The notes below the pieces were generated by a model that made no database searches, was not told the origin of the DNA, and saw nothing but the letters and a program-made list of their open reading frames with translations. 64,000 nt of DNA. Origin: Erythrobasidium yunnanense (lineage: Eukaryota; Basidiomycota; Cystobasidiomycetes; Erythrobasidiales; Erythrobasidiaceae). The stretch lies in the NCBI GenBank assembly GCA_001600175.1, contig BCJC01000007.1, positions 892,115 to 956,114 on the forward strand, read 5' to 3'. Positions 45,671-56,994 of this stretch are shown piece after piece. Each line of letters begins with the position of its first letter. The first letter of the stretch is position 1. The position numbers and the translations under genes are program-made.

Positions 45671-46304
45671 CTAGCTGGACTATGGCAAGAGCACCACGCA
45701 CACTCTGCCTCGACGTTTTCGAAAGCATACAGCACTACGCACATCTGGCTCGCAAGCTTGCTATGATGCAAGTCCGGCCTGGATCGGGACAGTCAGGTTG
45801 GATGATACATTCGCCTAAGAGTATATATAGCATGAGTCGGGAGTCAGCTGCCGTGCACTGCGTATGCGGCCAGACATGGTAGGGTTGACTCCAGGAGGAG
45901 CAGCGACATGCTCGAGCCGCGAGCTAGTACATAGCATTAGTGCGGTACATCGCTCACCAGCGTGATTGTCCAAGATGTACACAACTTCTCTCACATACGC
46001 ATGCCCCTCCGTACGACTCGCAAAGACTGTCTTCGCTCGATCTTCTCGCGCGGATTTCTGTTTCGGGGTGCTGCAGGCTGCAGTTCTTCTCGCCATACCT
46101 ATTACCTATGTCAACATGCAAACATTGAAGGTTCTGTCAAGATTGCATGCCTGCCTTAGGCGATCAATAAATAATTTATGCCCTGGCAATGTTTGTTTGC
46201 CAGGAACGAGGCCGAGAAGCACCAGCAATGTACGTTGCCAGAGTTGCGAAGCCTGCAGCTTGCTCTGTCTGTATTTTCCACCACCAACGTCCATCTTGCG
46301 AGCT
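45671..46304. other. Intergenic region
   Basis: About 630 bases with no convincing gene; presumably the promoter of the glycosyltransferase-like gene. The 113 codons in frame before its chosen start have poor coding character. Confidence 0.4.
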
Positions 46305-48218
46305 ATGGTCAGGCTCCTCAGTCCGATTCCAGATGAAGGTCACGATTATGCATGGCTTTCCTCTTCGCCTGAGCCCGCCGTTGGGAGGAGAATATCGGAC
46401 TCAGACTTGACAGAAGGAGACGAGAAGCAAAGCCATGTCCAGAAGATCTCTAAAGCGTGGTATTGGCGCAACGATACGCGAACTCTGGCCGTCCTCCTGC
46501 TGCTCGTGACTATCGTCGTCAGTCTCGTCAAGAGCGATGTCGTGCCGGATACTGTTCCTCATGTCAAGACTATGTTGAAGCAAGCCAGCGCTCTACTGGG
46601 CCAAAACACTCTTCCCCTATATCCGCCCTCGGCAACTGCATTACCTCCAGCTCTATCTACTCTACCCTCCAAGTACAAGCGTATAACCCTTATCGCACTA
46701 TGGAATAACGATGCAAAGCCTTCCTATCTTCCCAACTACTTTCGTACCATCGAACTCAATGCAGATGTAGCCGATCTTCTGGTGGTTCAGATCTTGGAAG
46801 ACAAGAAGAAATGCTTCAAATCGACAGACTTTGGTATTCCAGGACCAGAAGATGGTGGAAACGTGCGGATACTGTGTGTCAACAGAGAGGAATTCTTGAC
46901 CATCGAAGCCGAGGCGCTTTGTGCGGAGGGCACAGGATGGGGATGTTCTGAGGTGCAGAACACGAATGTGGTGAGTAGTCCCTGATGGTGTGCAGCATCT
47001 CCGCAGTCTGATCGATTCCGCTTCAGCTTGAACGCTTGCGGGAACGCGAAGACTACATCAACAACGACTGGAAGGCCATGCGGGGCGAGATGTTCCGAAA
47101 GTACTTCATCCATCCAGAAAACCCACTCTGGGCGTGGTCGGATATGGACATGCACCTTGGACGATTGGATTACCTTCCCTTCTCCCTCCTCTCGACTATG
47201 TCTTTCGTGACGCTTCAATACTTTACCGCGACTCTACTCTTCCTTCCGGGACAATTGACATTGTTCAATATGGCCTCTCCTGGTCTCATTGGAGCTTGGA
47301 GGAATTACGATCCTCTATCTAGCCCAGAGCAATTCTGCAAGAACCTGCCTCCAAGTGAAGGCGGATACGCAGAAGGAGCTATCGATGAAAGCTACCTATC
47401 AGCAGCATATCTGCGCAGTACACCCGGCTATGCAGGACAGAACCTGAGCTGGGCAGCCGTGCCAGATGTACATGGTGCGTCTTACCCTCAGGACGTTCCG
47501 CTTAGTAGTTGCTGATGTGATGCAGTACAGGTCAAGACATCTTCGTACCTGGCCGCAAATTTGTCATCTCAGGCAGGAACGTGCTAGAAGTCGACGCAGG
47601 CCTGAATCGCGAAGAGCTGGAAGCTATCATTCATACTGCGACAATCCAGCCTATCGAAGAATATTCGGGCTGGTCTGATGAAGCGGAAGTCATCCCTATC
47701 CCGATGCTATACGGGAAAGACTGTAAAGACTACTGGTTTGACGAAAGTGTTGTGTGAGTTTGGATGCAAGGAAATGTATAATAATTGCTGATTGAGCAAT
47801 CTGCAGACAATGCGCGCCTGAGGTGAATCTTACTCGAGGCAATCAATACCTTCGAATCGACTCTGCTCGGCGAGGGACAGTGCTGCGGATAGCAGGCGAT
47901 GAGCCAGGCCAGCTTCATATGCATATGGAACCTGACAGACGCCCTCGGCGCTGGCAGCGGAAGCTCTTCCTACATTATCAGGAGATCAAGAGGCAGGATT
48001 GGTGGTGGGCTTTGCCAGACTATTTCATCGGTGATGAGCAAGAGGTCATGGAATTCGATTGGAAGTCTCAAGTAGTATGGAGGATGGGTCAAGACAGGGA
48101 GAGGACCATCTGGGAGCGGCACAACGAGAGACTGGCTACAGACGGCACGAGTGCCCATATTCAGACCAGCGAGGAAGTTGCGGAAGGGAGAAGGCAAAAG
48201 CGCTCACGTCTGTCTTGA
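46305..48218 (+). CDS. Type II membrane glycosyltransferase-like protein
   Basis: Four exons (46305-46970, 47027-47474, 47531-47753, 47807-48218) encode 582 residues. A short cytosolic tail (about 60 residues) is followed by one membrane span (TLAVLLLLVTIVVSLV), then a lumenal part, the layout of Golgi glycosyltransferases. KRITLIALWNNDAKPSYLPNY resembles the first strand of a GT-A fold. RKYFIHPENPLWAWSDMDMHLG carries a DxD-type metal motif in the context seen in DUF6625-type transferases. The C-terminal third is Trp/Arg-rich. Sugar and acceptor are unknown; the transferase call rests on topology and the DMD motif. Confidence 0.65.
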
Positions 48219-48268
48219 TCAGATTACAGTATTTGTTGTTGTAAAAATACACGTTCAAGAGCGCCTGT

Positions 48269-49367
48269 CTAGGTCGTGTGCCTTTTCATCCTGTCGCTCT
48301 CCTTGCACATCCGGTGGGCGAAGTCAGCGAACGACTCAATCAACGCTTTTCTGAATGTTACAGTGCCTAATACCGAGCATACCTTTGCTCTCCAGCCTTC
48401 CATACGCTCTCCCATGGCCAAATGAGAGTTCATATCGCGCTTGCGGACGTGATGAATACCGAAATCGAGGAGCGTAGTTTGGCGTTCGTGGGGCGTGGCG
48501 CTGGCCACGAAAGCTCCTAGTAAACTTGTATCGGATCGCGTAGTGTCTGGTAGCTCGATATGCTTGCGGTCTGCGCCTAGGTAAGCTATGGACACTCTGC
48601 ATGTCGACCGATCGATTCCGTGCCCTAGGTGAACCCCGCCAATGATAGGAACGTAGTCCGCTGGGAAACTATGCTTCAAGCTACCTCCTGTTCGAAGAAG
48701 TCGGATCTCCCGTGGCGCAGTAGACAGGTGCGAGACGTGCTTCTTGTAGAAATCGTTGACAGCAGGACCAACTCCCACGGAGCAGACCGTGGTCAAGGTC
48801 CGAACTCTGATGTCTGTACAGTAGGCAATCAGAACTGCCAATTGTTGTGCTATAGCGCCTCCCATGCTTTTGCCGAGCACATCGATCATTCGGATATCGA
48901 GCTTATCGAGATGTTTGGCGATCGCTGACCAGTTTGTCAGAATAGCCAGTCGAGCTATTTGAGGAGATAGGTTGTTCCTCACGGAGTTGAAAGCCTGTTC
49001 AGCGTGTGGCCAACCTGCAGTCCCTCGGCAGACGAGCTTAGGTATCCTTTTGTTCCGCGGTCTTTCATCGTTTGCGCATAACAGAAAGATATAGCCTCCT
49101 CCAGCGGCCCAGACCTTGTCCACGACATAGCGACCCTCTCGCAGCTTCATAGTTTCGCCCAGCTGAGCCTCTCGATCAGCAAGCTGAGATGTAAGGAACT
49201 CCGCTTAGCAGTTGCAGCCGCTCAAGGTCATCTTCGTATACAGTATGGAGCTCCTTGTGTATCTGCGTCAGAGCTTGGCGAGCGCGGACAGCAGAGGGGT
49301 GCTTGCCAAGGAATTTGAGATTATTAGAATAGAATGGCTTTAGTCTTGCGATAAGATCGACGTTCAT
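48269..49367 (-). pseudogene. Serine hydrolase-like paralog 2, frame interrupted
   Basis: Second copy of the family seen at 32960. The N-terminal block (IARLKPFYSNNLKFLGKHPSAV) begins at the ATG at 49367, and the core runs from about 49200 to 48269 with VLGKSMGGAIAQQLAVL and DYVPIIGGVHLGHG intact. The reading frame shifts by one base near 49200, between LERLQLL and TSQLADREAQLGE, in a region where the other two copies are continuous. No intron could fit there. It is either a recent pseudogene, a sequencing error, or translated from the internal ATG at 49150, giving a 293-residue protein without the N-terminal block. Tail to tail with the glycosyltransferase-like gene (about 50 bases between stops). 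Confidence 0.65.
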
Positions 49368-49635
49368 AGCTCGATATGTTCACTCGCTGCCAAGGAGTGC
49401 GAGTGCAGGCAAGCTGTATTGTTGAACTGATGACACAGCCTTGAGGCCAAGAAAAGGAGCATATCGATTCAGTGTACCCGGCGCTTGCTTGGAACCATAT
49501 GTTTGCATCCGTACCGTGTCTGTTTGATGAGGAGTATCAGCAATGGAAGGCAGAGCGCGCAGAGTACAGAGCATTCATAAGGAGCCAAATCAGCTTGAAG
49601 TGCGAAACAGAGCTTTTGGGGTGATTTCAGCTAGT

Positions 49636-50802
49636 CTAATTCGCAGATGATACACTTGCTCGCCGAATAGCTGAAGAGAGTCGCCTGCTGCCTTCAGTCT
49701 TCATTCTGATTGCAAAGTCTGGGAACGGCTCAATCAAAGCGACTTTGCCTGGGCGATAGTTGAGCACGCTGACGACTTTGCTTCTCCAACCTTCTATTCT
49801 CTCACCCATCGCAAGATGCTCGTTGAGATTTTCGGATTTGACTGTGTATACACCGAAATCGAGCAGCGTTGTCTGTCTTTCGTGACCTCCACCGAAAGAC
49901 GCGACGAATGCTTTCGCAAGCGTAATTCCAGTGAGCTGCATATTTGGAAGGGCGATGTCTCGAGCATTCGCGCCTAGGTAGAAGACTTTGACCTGGCATT
50001 GACTGTGTGGCGCACCGTAGCCGAGGTGGACTCCGCCAAGGAGAGGTACATAGTCTGGCTCATGCCGATCTTTGATACTGCCGCCCACGCGGATCACCTT
50101 GATGACCATAGGAGAGGCTCTTGCCGGCAGAACATGCTGCTTGAAGAAGTCGTTGACTGCGGTGCCGACTCCTACCGAGGAGAGGGTTGTTAGGCAGTTG
50201 ACTTTGATGTTTGAAGCGTACTCGAATAAAACAGCGAGCTGCTGAGCGATTGCACCACCCATGCTCTTCCCGATAATATCGATTTGAGCAATGTTGATGC
50301 TCTTTAGGTGAAGCAGAATTGCTGAAAAGTTGGTGACGACTGCAAGTCTTGCTATTTGAGGTGTGAGATCAGTTCTCACAGAGTTCCAGCCTTCTTGAGC
50401 ACTCCAGCGTGCAGCGGTACCTCTGCAGACGAGTTTCGGGATCCCCTTTGTTGGCGTGCCCTTGAAGTTTGGGTATAGAAAGAGGATGTAGCCTCCGCCA
50501 GCTTCAAAGACCTTTTTAATCGAGTATTCACCATCGCGCAGGCACACAGACTCTCCAGCTTGAGCTTCGCGATCTGCCAGCTGGGAAGCGAGGAGCTCGG
50601 CATCCAACAAATCCTGCTTGTCTGGATCCTTGGCGTAGTACTTCAGTCGTTCATTGTGTATGCTTATGAGCTCCTTACGGGCTTGGACAGCTTTAGGATG
50701 TACGCCCTCTCCGGTGATCTTGTCAAAGTAGAACGGCTTGATGCGCTCGTATAGGTCTGCGTTGGCAATGCTGCTACGTCTTCTTGGGAGGATCTGCGAC
50801 AT
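49636..50802 (-). CDS. Serine hydrolase-like protein, paralog 3
   Basis: Intronless, 388 residues from the ATG at 50802 (MSQILPRRRSS), which aligns with the start of paralog 1; the frame is open 115 codons further but without family likeness. LYERIKPFYFDKI, LLDAELLASQLADREAQAGES, IIGKSMGGAIAQQLAVLFEYAS, DYVPLLGGVHLGYG and GGGHERQTTLLDFG match paralog 1 closely. The last HG of the GGVHLGHG motif is YG here, so the histidine in use is likely the one before (VHLG). It lies directly upstream of paralog 2 on the same strand, so these two are a tandem pair; paralog 1 is 15 kb away on the other strand. Confidence 0.72.
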   Translation of the reverse strand: MSQILPRRRSSIANADLYERIKPFYFDKITGEGVHPKAVQARKELISIHNERLKYYAKDPDKQDLLDAELLASQLADREAQAGESVCLRDGEYSIKKVFEAGGGYILFLYPNFKGTPTKGIPKLVCRGTAARWSAQEGWNSVRTDLTPQIARLAVVTNFSAILLHLKSINIAQIDIIGKSMGGAIAQQLAVLFEYASNIKVNCLTTLSSVGVGTAVNDFFKQHVLPARASPMVIKVIRVGGSIKDRHEPDYVPLLGGVHLGYGAPHSQCQVKVFYLGANARDIALPNMQLTGITLAKAFVASFGGGHERQTTLLDFGVYTVKSENLNEHLAMGERIEGWRSKVVSVLNYRPGKVALIEPFPDFAIRMKTEGSRRLSSAIRRASVSSAN

Positions 50803-51299
50803 CTTTCTCGGGTTGTCTTCGTGTTGGTGAGAGCGACGTCCCGCTGGCAGCAGGAATTGCCAAGTCGTAGAGCCGGAAGAAAGGGAGTGTGGGATGGAAG
50901 GGAGCTTCAGACTAAGGGCCTTCAGTAGTCTCCATCTGCTGATCACTCTTTCGCACTTGAGGTCTCTTTCACACGTCCTCCGATAACGGATTCCGAAAGA
51001 CAAGTTGCCAAGCTCCAGGTGCCGGCTGCAGACCGTTTGGCATTGATATGCATGCTTCAGCACGCTGCACGTCGACTGCGCATTGATTCGAGATTTGGCG
51101 CAGCCAAAACTGCAAAGATCCAACATGGCCGTTGAAGGCTCAAGCAAGATACGCCATATAGCGGTAGAGGCAGCGCAATCTTCGTACTACAAGGACACTC
51201 CCTAGGTCTTCTTTGATGGTCCTGCGTGATTCGGCCTTCGATACGTTATGCTCGGAGTTGAGCTGAAGATATCATGGGAGCTGCGGCCGCTGTACGAGA

Positions 51300-51601
51300 T
51301 CAATGCACAGGAAGATTATCGTATGACCCTATGATCGACCTTGCTGCGCTGCCAGGCCTTCTGAAACACCCTCAACGCCCGCTGTTTATGCTGAGCGCGA
51401 CCTGACCTACCCAGATCCACGATTGTCGGGTCCTGTCAAGATTTCCCGCAATTCACTCCATTCAATCCGTAGCTTCTCACGATCTCCAACAACATGCTGG
51501 CAAAACTGATCCGGGCGTTTCACGACAACGTCAAATATTCTCTCCATGGCTTGTCCTCCTTTGCCAATCTCGCTAGGCGGATTGCTTGTTGTCACGTCCA
51601 T
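51300..51601 (-). CDS. Possible small hypothetical protein
   Basis: From ATG 51601, 62 codons (AMERIFDVVVKRPDQF, GDREKLRIEWSELREIL) run to a GTAGGT donor; a 50-base intron ending TTTCAG leads to RPGSAARSIIGSYDNLPVH and a stop at 51300. About 83 residues, amphipathic and charged. No family recognised and no other support. Confidence 0.3.
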
Positions 51602-52101
51602 ACGTCTGTAGTCTATACAGTCTTACAGACCTCGTTCGAACTGATCTCGCCGAGTAGCTCGGGAAGCTCAACGGATCCAGAGATTTGGTAGGACAAATTC
51701 AATGTTGTAGTACATCTAAGTTGCACTATTCTGTGCATCACAACAATCTCTGGGGGTTTTTGTAATCTGACACCTAGGTCCCGACTTCGTTGGTTGCTTC
51801 CGGCTCGCATAAACATCAGCAAACAACACATACAAGGCCTAAACAGATCCAGCGAAAGATACAGAACGCAGACCTACGACAATCATTCAAGAAGAGCGGC
51901 CATCTGTACCTCATCGAGCATACCTCACCCACGCGCAAAGAGCTTCGCTGGCCCGAAAAACCGGTCGCCCTCGCTTGCCAGCTTTTCGCCTGGGATATCT
52001 CAGCAAAAAACGACGAACAGATATACACAAGATAGATAGCAAAGTGTTGCGATACTGCGCAGGAACGACGGGCGCTGGGAGCGGGAAAGCGCTGGGTTTG
52101 G
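51602..52101. other. Upstream region of the large Ser/Gln-rich gene
   Basis: About 500 bases with no supported gene; likely promoter and leader of the gene starting at 52102. Confidence 0.35.
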
Positions 52102-55100
52102 ATGCAGAGCGCCCTCTACGATGTCGGCCTGCAGCAGCAGCAGCAGTTGAGACATCAAATGATGCAGCAGAATCTATCAAGTAACATTGATAGCAACATC
52201 ACCCATGCATCTTCGTCGTCCAGCAATGGCTTCCCATCTTCATCCTCAAATAGCTATCACAATCTGGCAAACGGTCCGGGATACGCTGTAGCGCTGGCTT
52301 CTGGCAACGAAAGCTCCATCAACAATGTCAATTCATTCACTCCTACTTCGTTCAAGTTGCAGCCAGATCCCGCGACCCTTCTCTCCAATTCTTCTCCTGC
52401 AGCCGGGATACCGTCGGGAACCACATATATTCAGCAAAACTACGATGGAACTCTCAGCAACAACAACAGGAAGAGCAATGGTCTACTGGATAGTACCCTC
52501 GCTGCCCTGAATGGCAGTCCGGTGTCAGCGGTGACTTCTCGAGCACCCTCGGTGGCCTCCACCGCCTCAAGTCAATCGCAGTCGCAGATGCAGAGAAATC
52601 CTCTCAGCAACAGCACAACAAATGGAACAATGCATCTAGCTACATCCGCTATGATCAACGGTGGTAGTGCTGCACCGCAAGCAGGCCTGTCCAACGTTCC
52701 TACTACCGTCTATGCGAATATGCCGACGACACAGCATTCAGCTTCGGGAGCTACCAACTTTGCTGCAACTGCTTCAGAGAGTATGTCGGAAGAGGATAAT
52801 CAACAGTCGGCTATCTCTCAAGTCGCATTGGCAGCTTGCGAAGATGTGAGTAGAGAAAGCATGAATTCCGAAATTTCAGCCAGAATGTCTGACAAGTACT
52901 TGCACTTCTGGTTCATAGCTTGCAAACACGTACAATCGAATAGCCAACGTGCTCTCGCAAGGCACAAGTCTGGACCAGGCGCAGAGAATGTCCCTCCGAC
53001 ACGATTTTGTGAATGCTGTATCACAGCTAGACAGAGCCTTCTTCCTCTCGCCTTCTGCTCAAGGCTATGTCGGCGCACACAACGAGTCATCAAATCCACT
53101 CTTGGCTTCGACTAGGAAACGAGCGTTCACGAGATCCAGCGCGGACGGAGGTAGCGAGAGTGACCCAAACAAACACCGAAGGACAGGCAGCGAGTTGGGA
53201 TTTGCTACAAGCAACGGAGAACCTATCTCTGTCGTATCTCCGCCCTCGTCGATCACATCTTCCGTTCCAGCCTTTGGCTTACCACAGCGGCCTCAACTTG
53301 TCCATCATACACACTCGTCCCCTCTACTACCAGTCGAATCACACTATCGTTCAGGATCAGACGGATTCAGCGAAGCTATGCCTGCCCCTAGAGCAGCAGA
53401 CCTAGCTGCCTCGGGGTCACATCATGTTGGCAAGCTATCTTCACTCTCGCCATCGAATCCGACCCCTCTATCAAACTCGATACTTGCCAGCGATGATTCA
53501 ATGATGGCGGACAGCAGTATCTACATGCCATCTGCTGCGGCAGGAGATCTTGCAAATGCCAATGGAAGCATAGGAGGAGATTATACGGTACCTTCCTCAG
53601 GCATGCCGACGCCTCAAGCCCTCTCTAGCACATCGGACAATCACCAGAATATCCTATCTCCTATACCTCAGGTACCGCTCACTCAAGCTCTACAAGCTCA
53701 TGTAGCCGCTGCCTCTTCGATGGACATGGTGGCCGCACCCATGGACCCTCAAGCTTATGCGCAGCAAGCTCTGAGAAACCAGCAGATTCACTTGGCTGCT
53801 CAACAACAAGCTTCCATTGTCCATGCGGCAGCTGCTGCCGGTCTGCAGCCTATGCATACCCAGATAGACATTTCACCCTCAAACACGCCTGTCCCCTTCA
53901 ATAGCAACGGTAACAGTGGCAACGCTACGATAGCTCCAATGATGCTGCCCTCTGGCATGAGCGCGATGCAGGCCAACGAGCAGATCATGATGAATTCCAC
54001 AGGATCTAGCTCTGCACCGCAAGCATCTCAGCTGCATGAACAGAACACGCAAGGTGGACAAGCCTATATTACACCTCCTATGAGCAATATCGCCCAATTC
54101 GCCCTGGATTCAGGATTCTCGGATATGGACATGAACGATGCCTCAAATAGCAATGACGATGGACAGCAGACGCAGGCAATGTACGGAATTGTCTCCACGC
54201 CGCAGTCAAAAGGCACAGGCGGTACCACAACTCCATCGAACAGCGCACAGCGTAACCACAATCCTGGCAATCTGAATCTCGACTTTACAACCCTACGAGG
54301 GGTGAAAGAGGAGGATACATTGATGACTACCAGTCCTTTTGGGTCTTCGCATGCTTCTATGTCTTCGTTTCCTTTTACAAACTCTGGCACAAGCGTTACA
54401 TCGGGGTCCCGCTCACGAGCTACAAGCATCTCTCGAAACACATCCGCGTCGCGATCTCGGGCTCCATCATCCAGCTCAAGTAGCCATCCGTTCTTCGCAC
54501 CCGATGCACTCGAGCTGGAGACTATATTAGGGGGCCTCAATACCAGCCTACCTTCGCCTATCGAGGAAGACGATATCGAGGAGGAGGATGAGCTATACTA
54601 TGATCAGGATCAGTCCTACGACGCTCCATGGCAGAACTCGTCCACGAACGATTTCCTGGGTGAGAGCCTGAACAAGAGTGGCGATCTGTCGGACAGCATT
54701 GAGAGATTCGGGGAATCAGAAGCTGGCAATGCTTCTGCAAAGGCAAAGGATAAAGACACTATCACTGCAGAATTACAGAAAGCCTACGATGATGTTTTCT
54801 ACAAATGGTTGCCTGGCGTATGCGCAGACCTCGAGGCTACAGACAGAAAGGCCGAAAAGATACACCAGCCGCTCATGGCTAAGAAGATGGCAAAGTTGGA
54901 CGAAGAGCACGCGTGGAGGCCCTTCAAATTCCGTATCCAACCATTCACCAACGCCTTTCAAGATGCATGCCGAGAAGCTGGAATGTCAGAACAAAATGTG
55001 ATCATTAAACGCGTAAGTTACCAAGTCTTCGGCGGAGGTAGCTTGACCGATACTGACTTCGCTTTGCAGATAAAGGTCTATCTGTGGAATCAGCCTTTGA

Positions 55101-56479
55101 TTTCTCGCTTCAATGACGACGGGAAGAAAACCAAATCTAGAGGCAACCATGTATGGTCCATCGAATCACGCTTCCTGGAAGCTGGCAAATACGAGTTTCG
55201 GCCGCCTCCGGCCAAGATCGTGCCTGTTCCTTCTACTGCTGTTCCTGGAGTCCGCTTCTCCTGGACGCCTCAGGTTCTGGACTCGCAGTGTCAAGGCCCA
55301 CCGTGAGTTTCTTGATGCTCTACGTCAGGGGCTGAAGCTAATGAGGACATTTATTGCGATAGGATGGATGCGGAATTCTCGTCGCCCCTTCTTCCGCCTT
55401 GGCTGAAGTGGACCAAGGGAACGCTTGTCGGTGTCCCACCGCCGGACGCCCAATCTGCTGCGATCGAAGTTACTGCCAAGTATCAGGAATGCTCATTGAC
55501 GCAGAACTTCACTATTGCCGTGATTGCAGACGACGGGGTCAGAGCATTCTATCTGGACCTTTCCGGGAACGGCGCCGCGAAACCAGTCAAGCAGCCCGAT
55601 ACCATCATGTCGAATGGCAATGTTTCGCAGGTATCGTACCCTGCCGTAAAAAATGGCAACGTTATCTCCCACCGCAGTAATGGATCGGACCAGACTTCCA
55701 TTCCAGCTGCTCAGATTACACCTCCACCATACGTGCAAGCTGCCAACAATGGCCAACATGTCTCGACTCTTCTACCCTCGGCTCTGCCGGATACTGTGGC
55801 AAGTAGGCCAAGATCCAACAGTGCCGCTGTGGCCAACAGGTCAAGATCGAACAGCACATTGACGAAGATTCAGACTCCGCATGGCCGTCAATTGAGCGGG
55901 ACAAATCCATCCTCTCCGATATCCCCACAGCCGCCTACCTTTGGAACCCAGTCCAATCACCAACCTATGCAAGGTGTTCCATTCTTCCTTCCCACTCACC
56001 CGACGGATGCTACAACATTAGCGAGTGCTTCTCACATCAAAGCGAAGCTAGTGGAGCAGACAACAGTCCATCACGAGAATCTATCTACACTCAATCCTGC
56101 TCATCCACTCGCAGATCCCGTCAAGGTATCTGCTGCGGTCGACGCAGCTATCATCCATCAAATTGCAGTCACAGCCCAAGTGCCTTCCATGCCGAGTGCA
56201 TCTGAGGTGTTCAATGCAACTTTGGAAGTCAGCTCCCGCTCGCAGCAGATGCAGCAGGAACAGCTATCACACGCCGTTGCAGTCGTTACCGGGCAGATCC
56301 AGTCTGCACAGACGCTTGCTCCCACTGCGCCTATGGGTGCTCTTCAATCACATCCCGCACAACACAATCAAAATACCAATCAACTTGCCGACTTTTCGTT
56401 CACCACGCCGTGCAATACCCCTCTTACTCGCTCACCTGAAGGGCCTTTTCAGCTTAGAGGTTTACCGCCACTAGAGTAA
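52102..56479 (+). CDS. Large Ser/Gln-rich protein with conserved C-terminal region
   Basis: Four exons (52102-52845, 52919-55012, 55070-55302, 55363-56479) encode 1,395 residues. The first 860 residues are low complexity (Ser, Asn, Gln, Ala; polyQ from CAG repeats near 52130), with one helical island across the first intron (TYNRIANVLSQG, FVNAVSQLDRAFF). An acidic patch (IEEDDIEEEDELYYD) precedes a folded region of about residues 880-1120: FYKWLPGVCADLEATD, RPFKFRIQPFTNAF, KVYLWNQPLISRFNDDGKK, NHVWSIESR, then PPWLKWTKGTLVGVPP, which looks like paired beta-sandwich domains. The tail is again disordered. I recall this layout as a fungal-specific conserved protein but know no function; composition suggests a nuclear regulator (inference). 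Confidence 0.75.
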
Positions 56480-56994
56480 CCGCTCGGTCTATCCGACATA
56501 CCTACTTCAGTGCAAAAGGGATCGCCTTGGATTCCCAAATACTTTCGTCTCACGAAAGTGCTTCATTCGTATAATGTTCAATAGTCACAACTCGCGACAA
56601 AGTGGTGTAGAATTGGGTCATCCAGGACCGGTGCCTTTCACAAGCACAAAAGGTGCCTGGACTTCAAATTAGACGATGCTGCGCTGGCGCTCGACGTCGT
56701 TGCGTAAGGCAAACGTTTGTATCAAGCCCAAATTCGGCGGCGTTGGCGACAACAACATGTATCTAGTAGAGGTAGAAAAGCAGGGCAAGCACAAAAGGGC
56801 ATGCTAAAGATGCTTGTATCAGTAATAACGAATACACGATATGTCTTCGCTGTAGTTTGCAGCATTGCTCCCGAAACTCCATTGCAAGACCAAAGCCTAA
56901 CCACAGAGAAGAGCGAAGCACATAACAGCAACGGGCTATCGTACACGACAGGGCGATTGGTATATCTAAATCTACTTACGACTGCATCACGTAT
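56480..56994. other. Convergent intergenic region
   Basis: About 515 bases between two convergent genes. A short stem-like repeat CTTTCGTCTCACGAAAG at 56545-56561 could lie in a 3' untranslated region. No gene seen. Confidence 0.4.
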
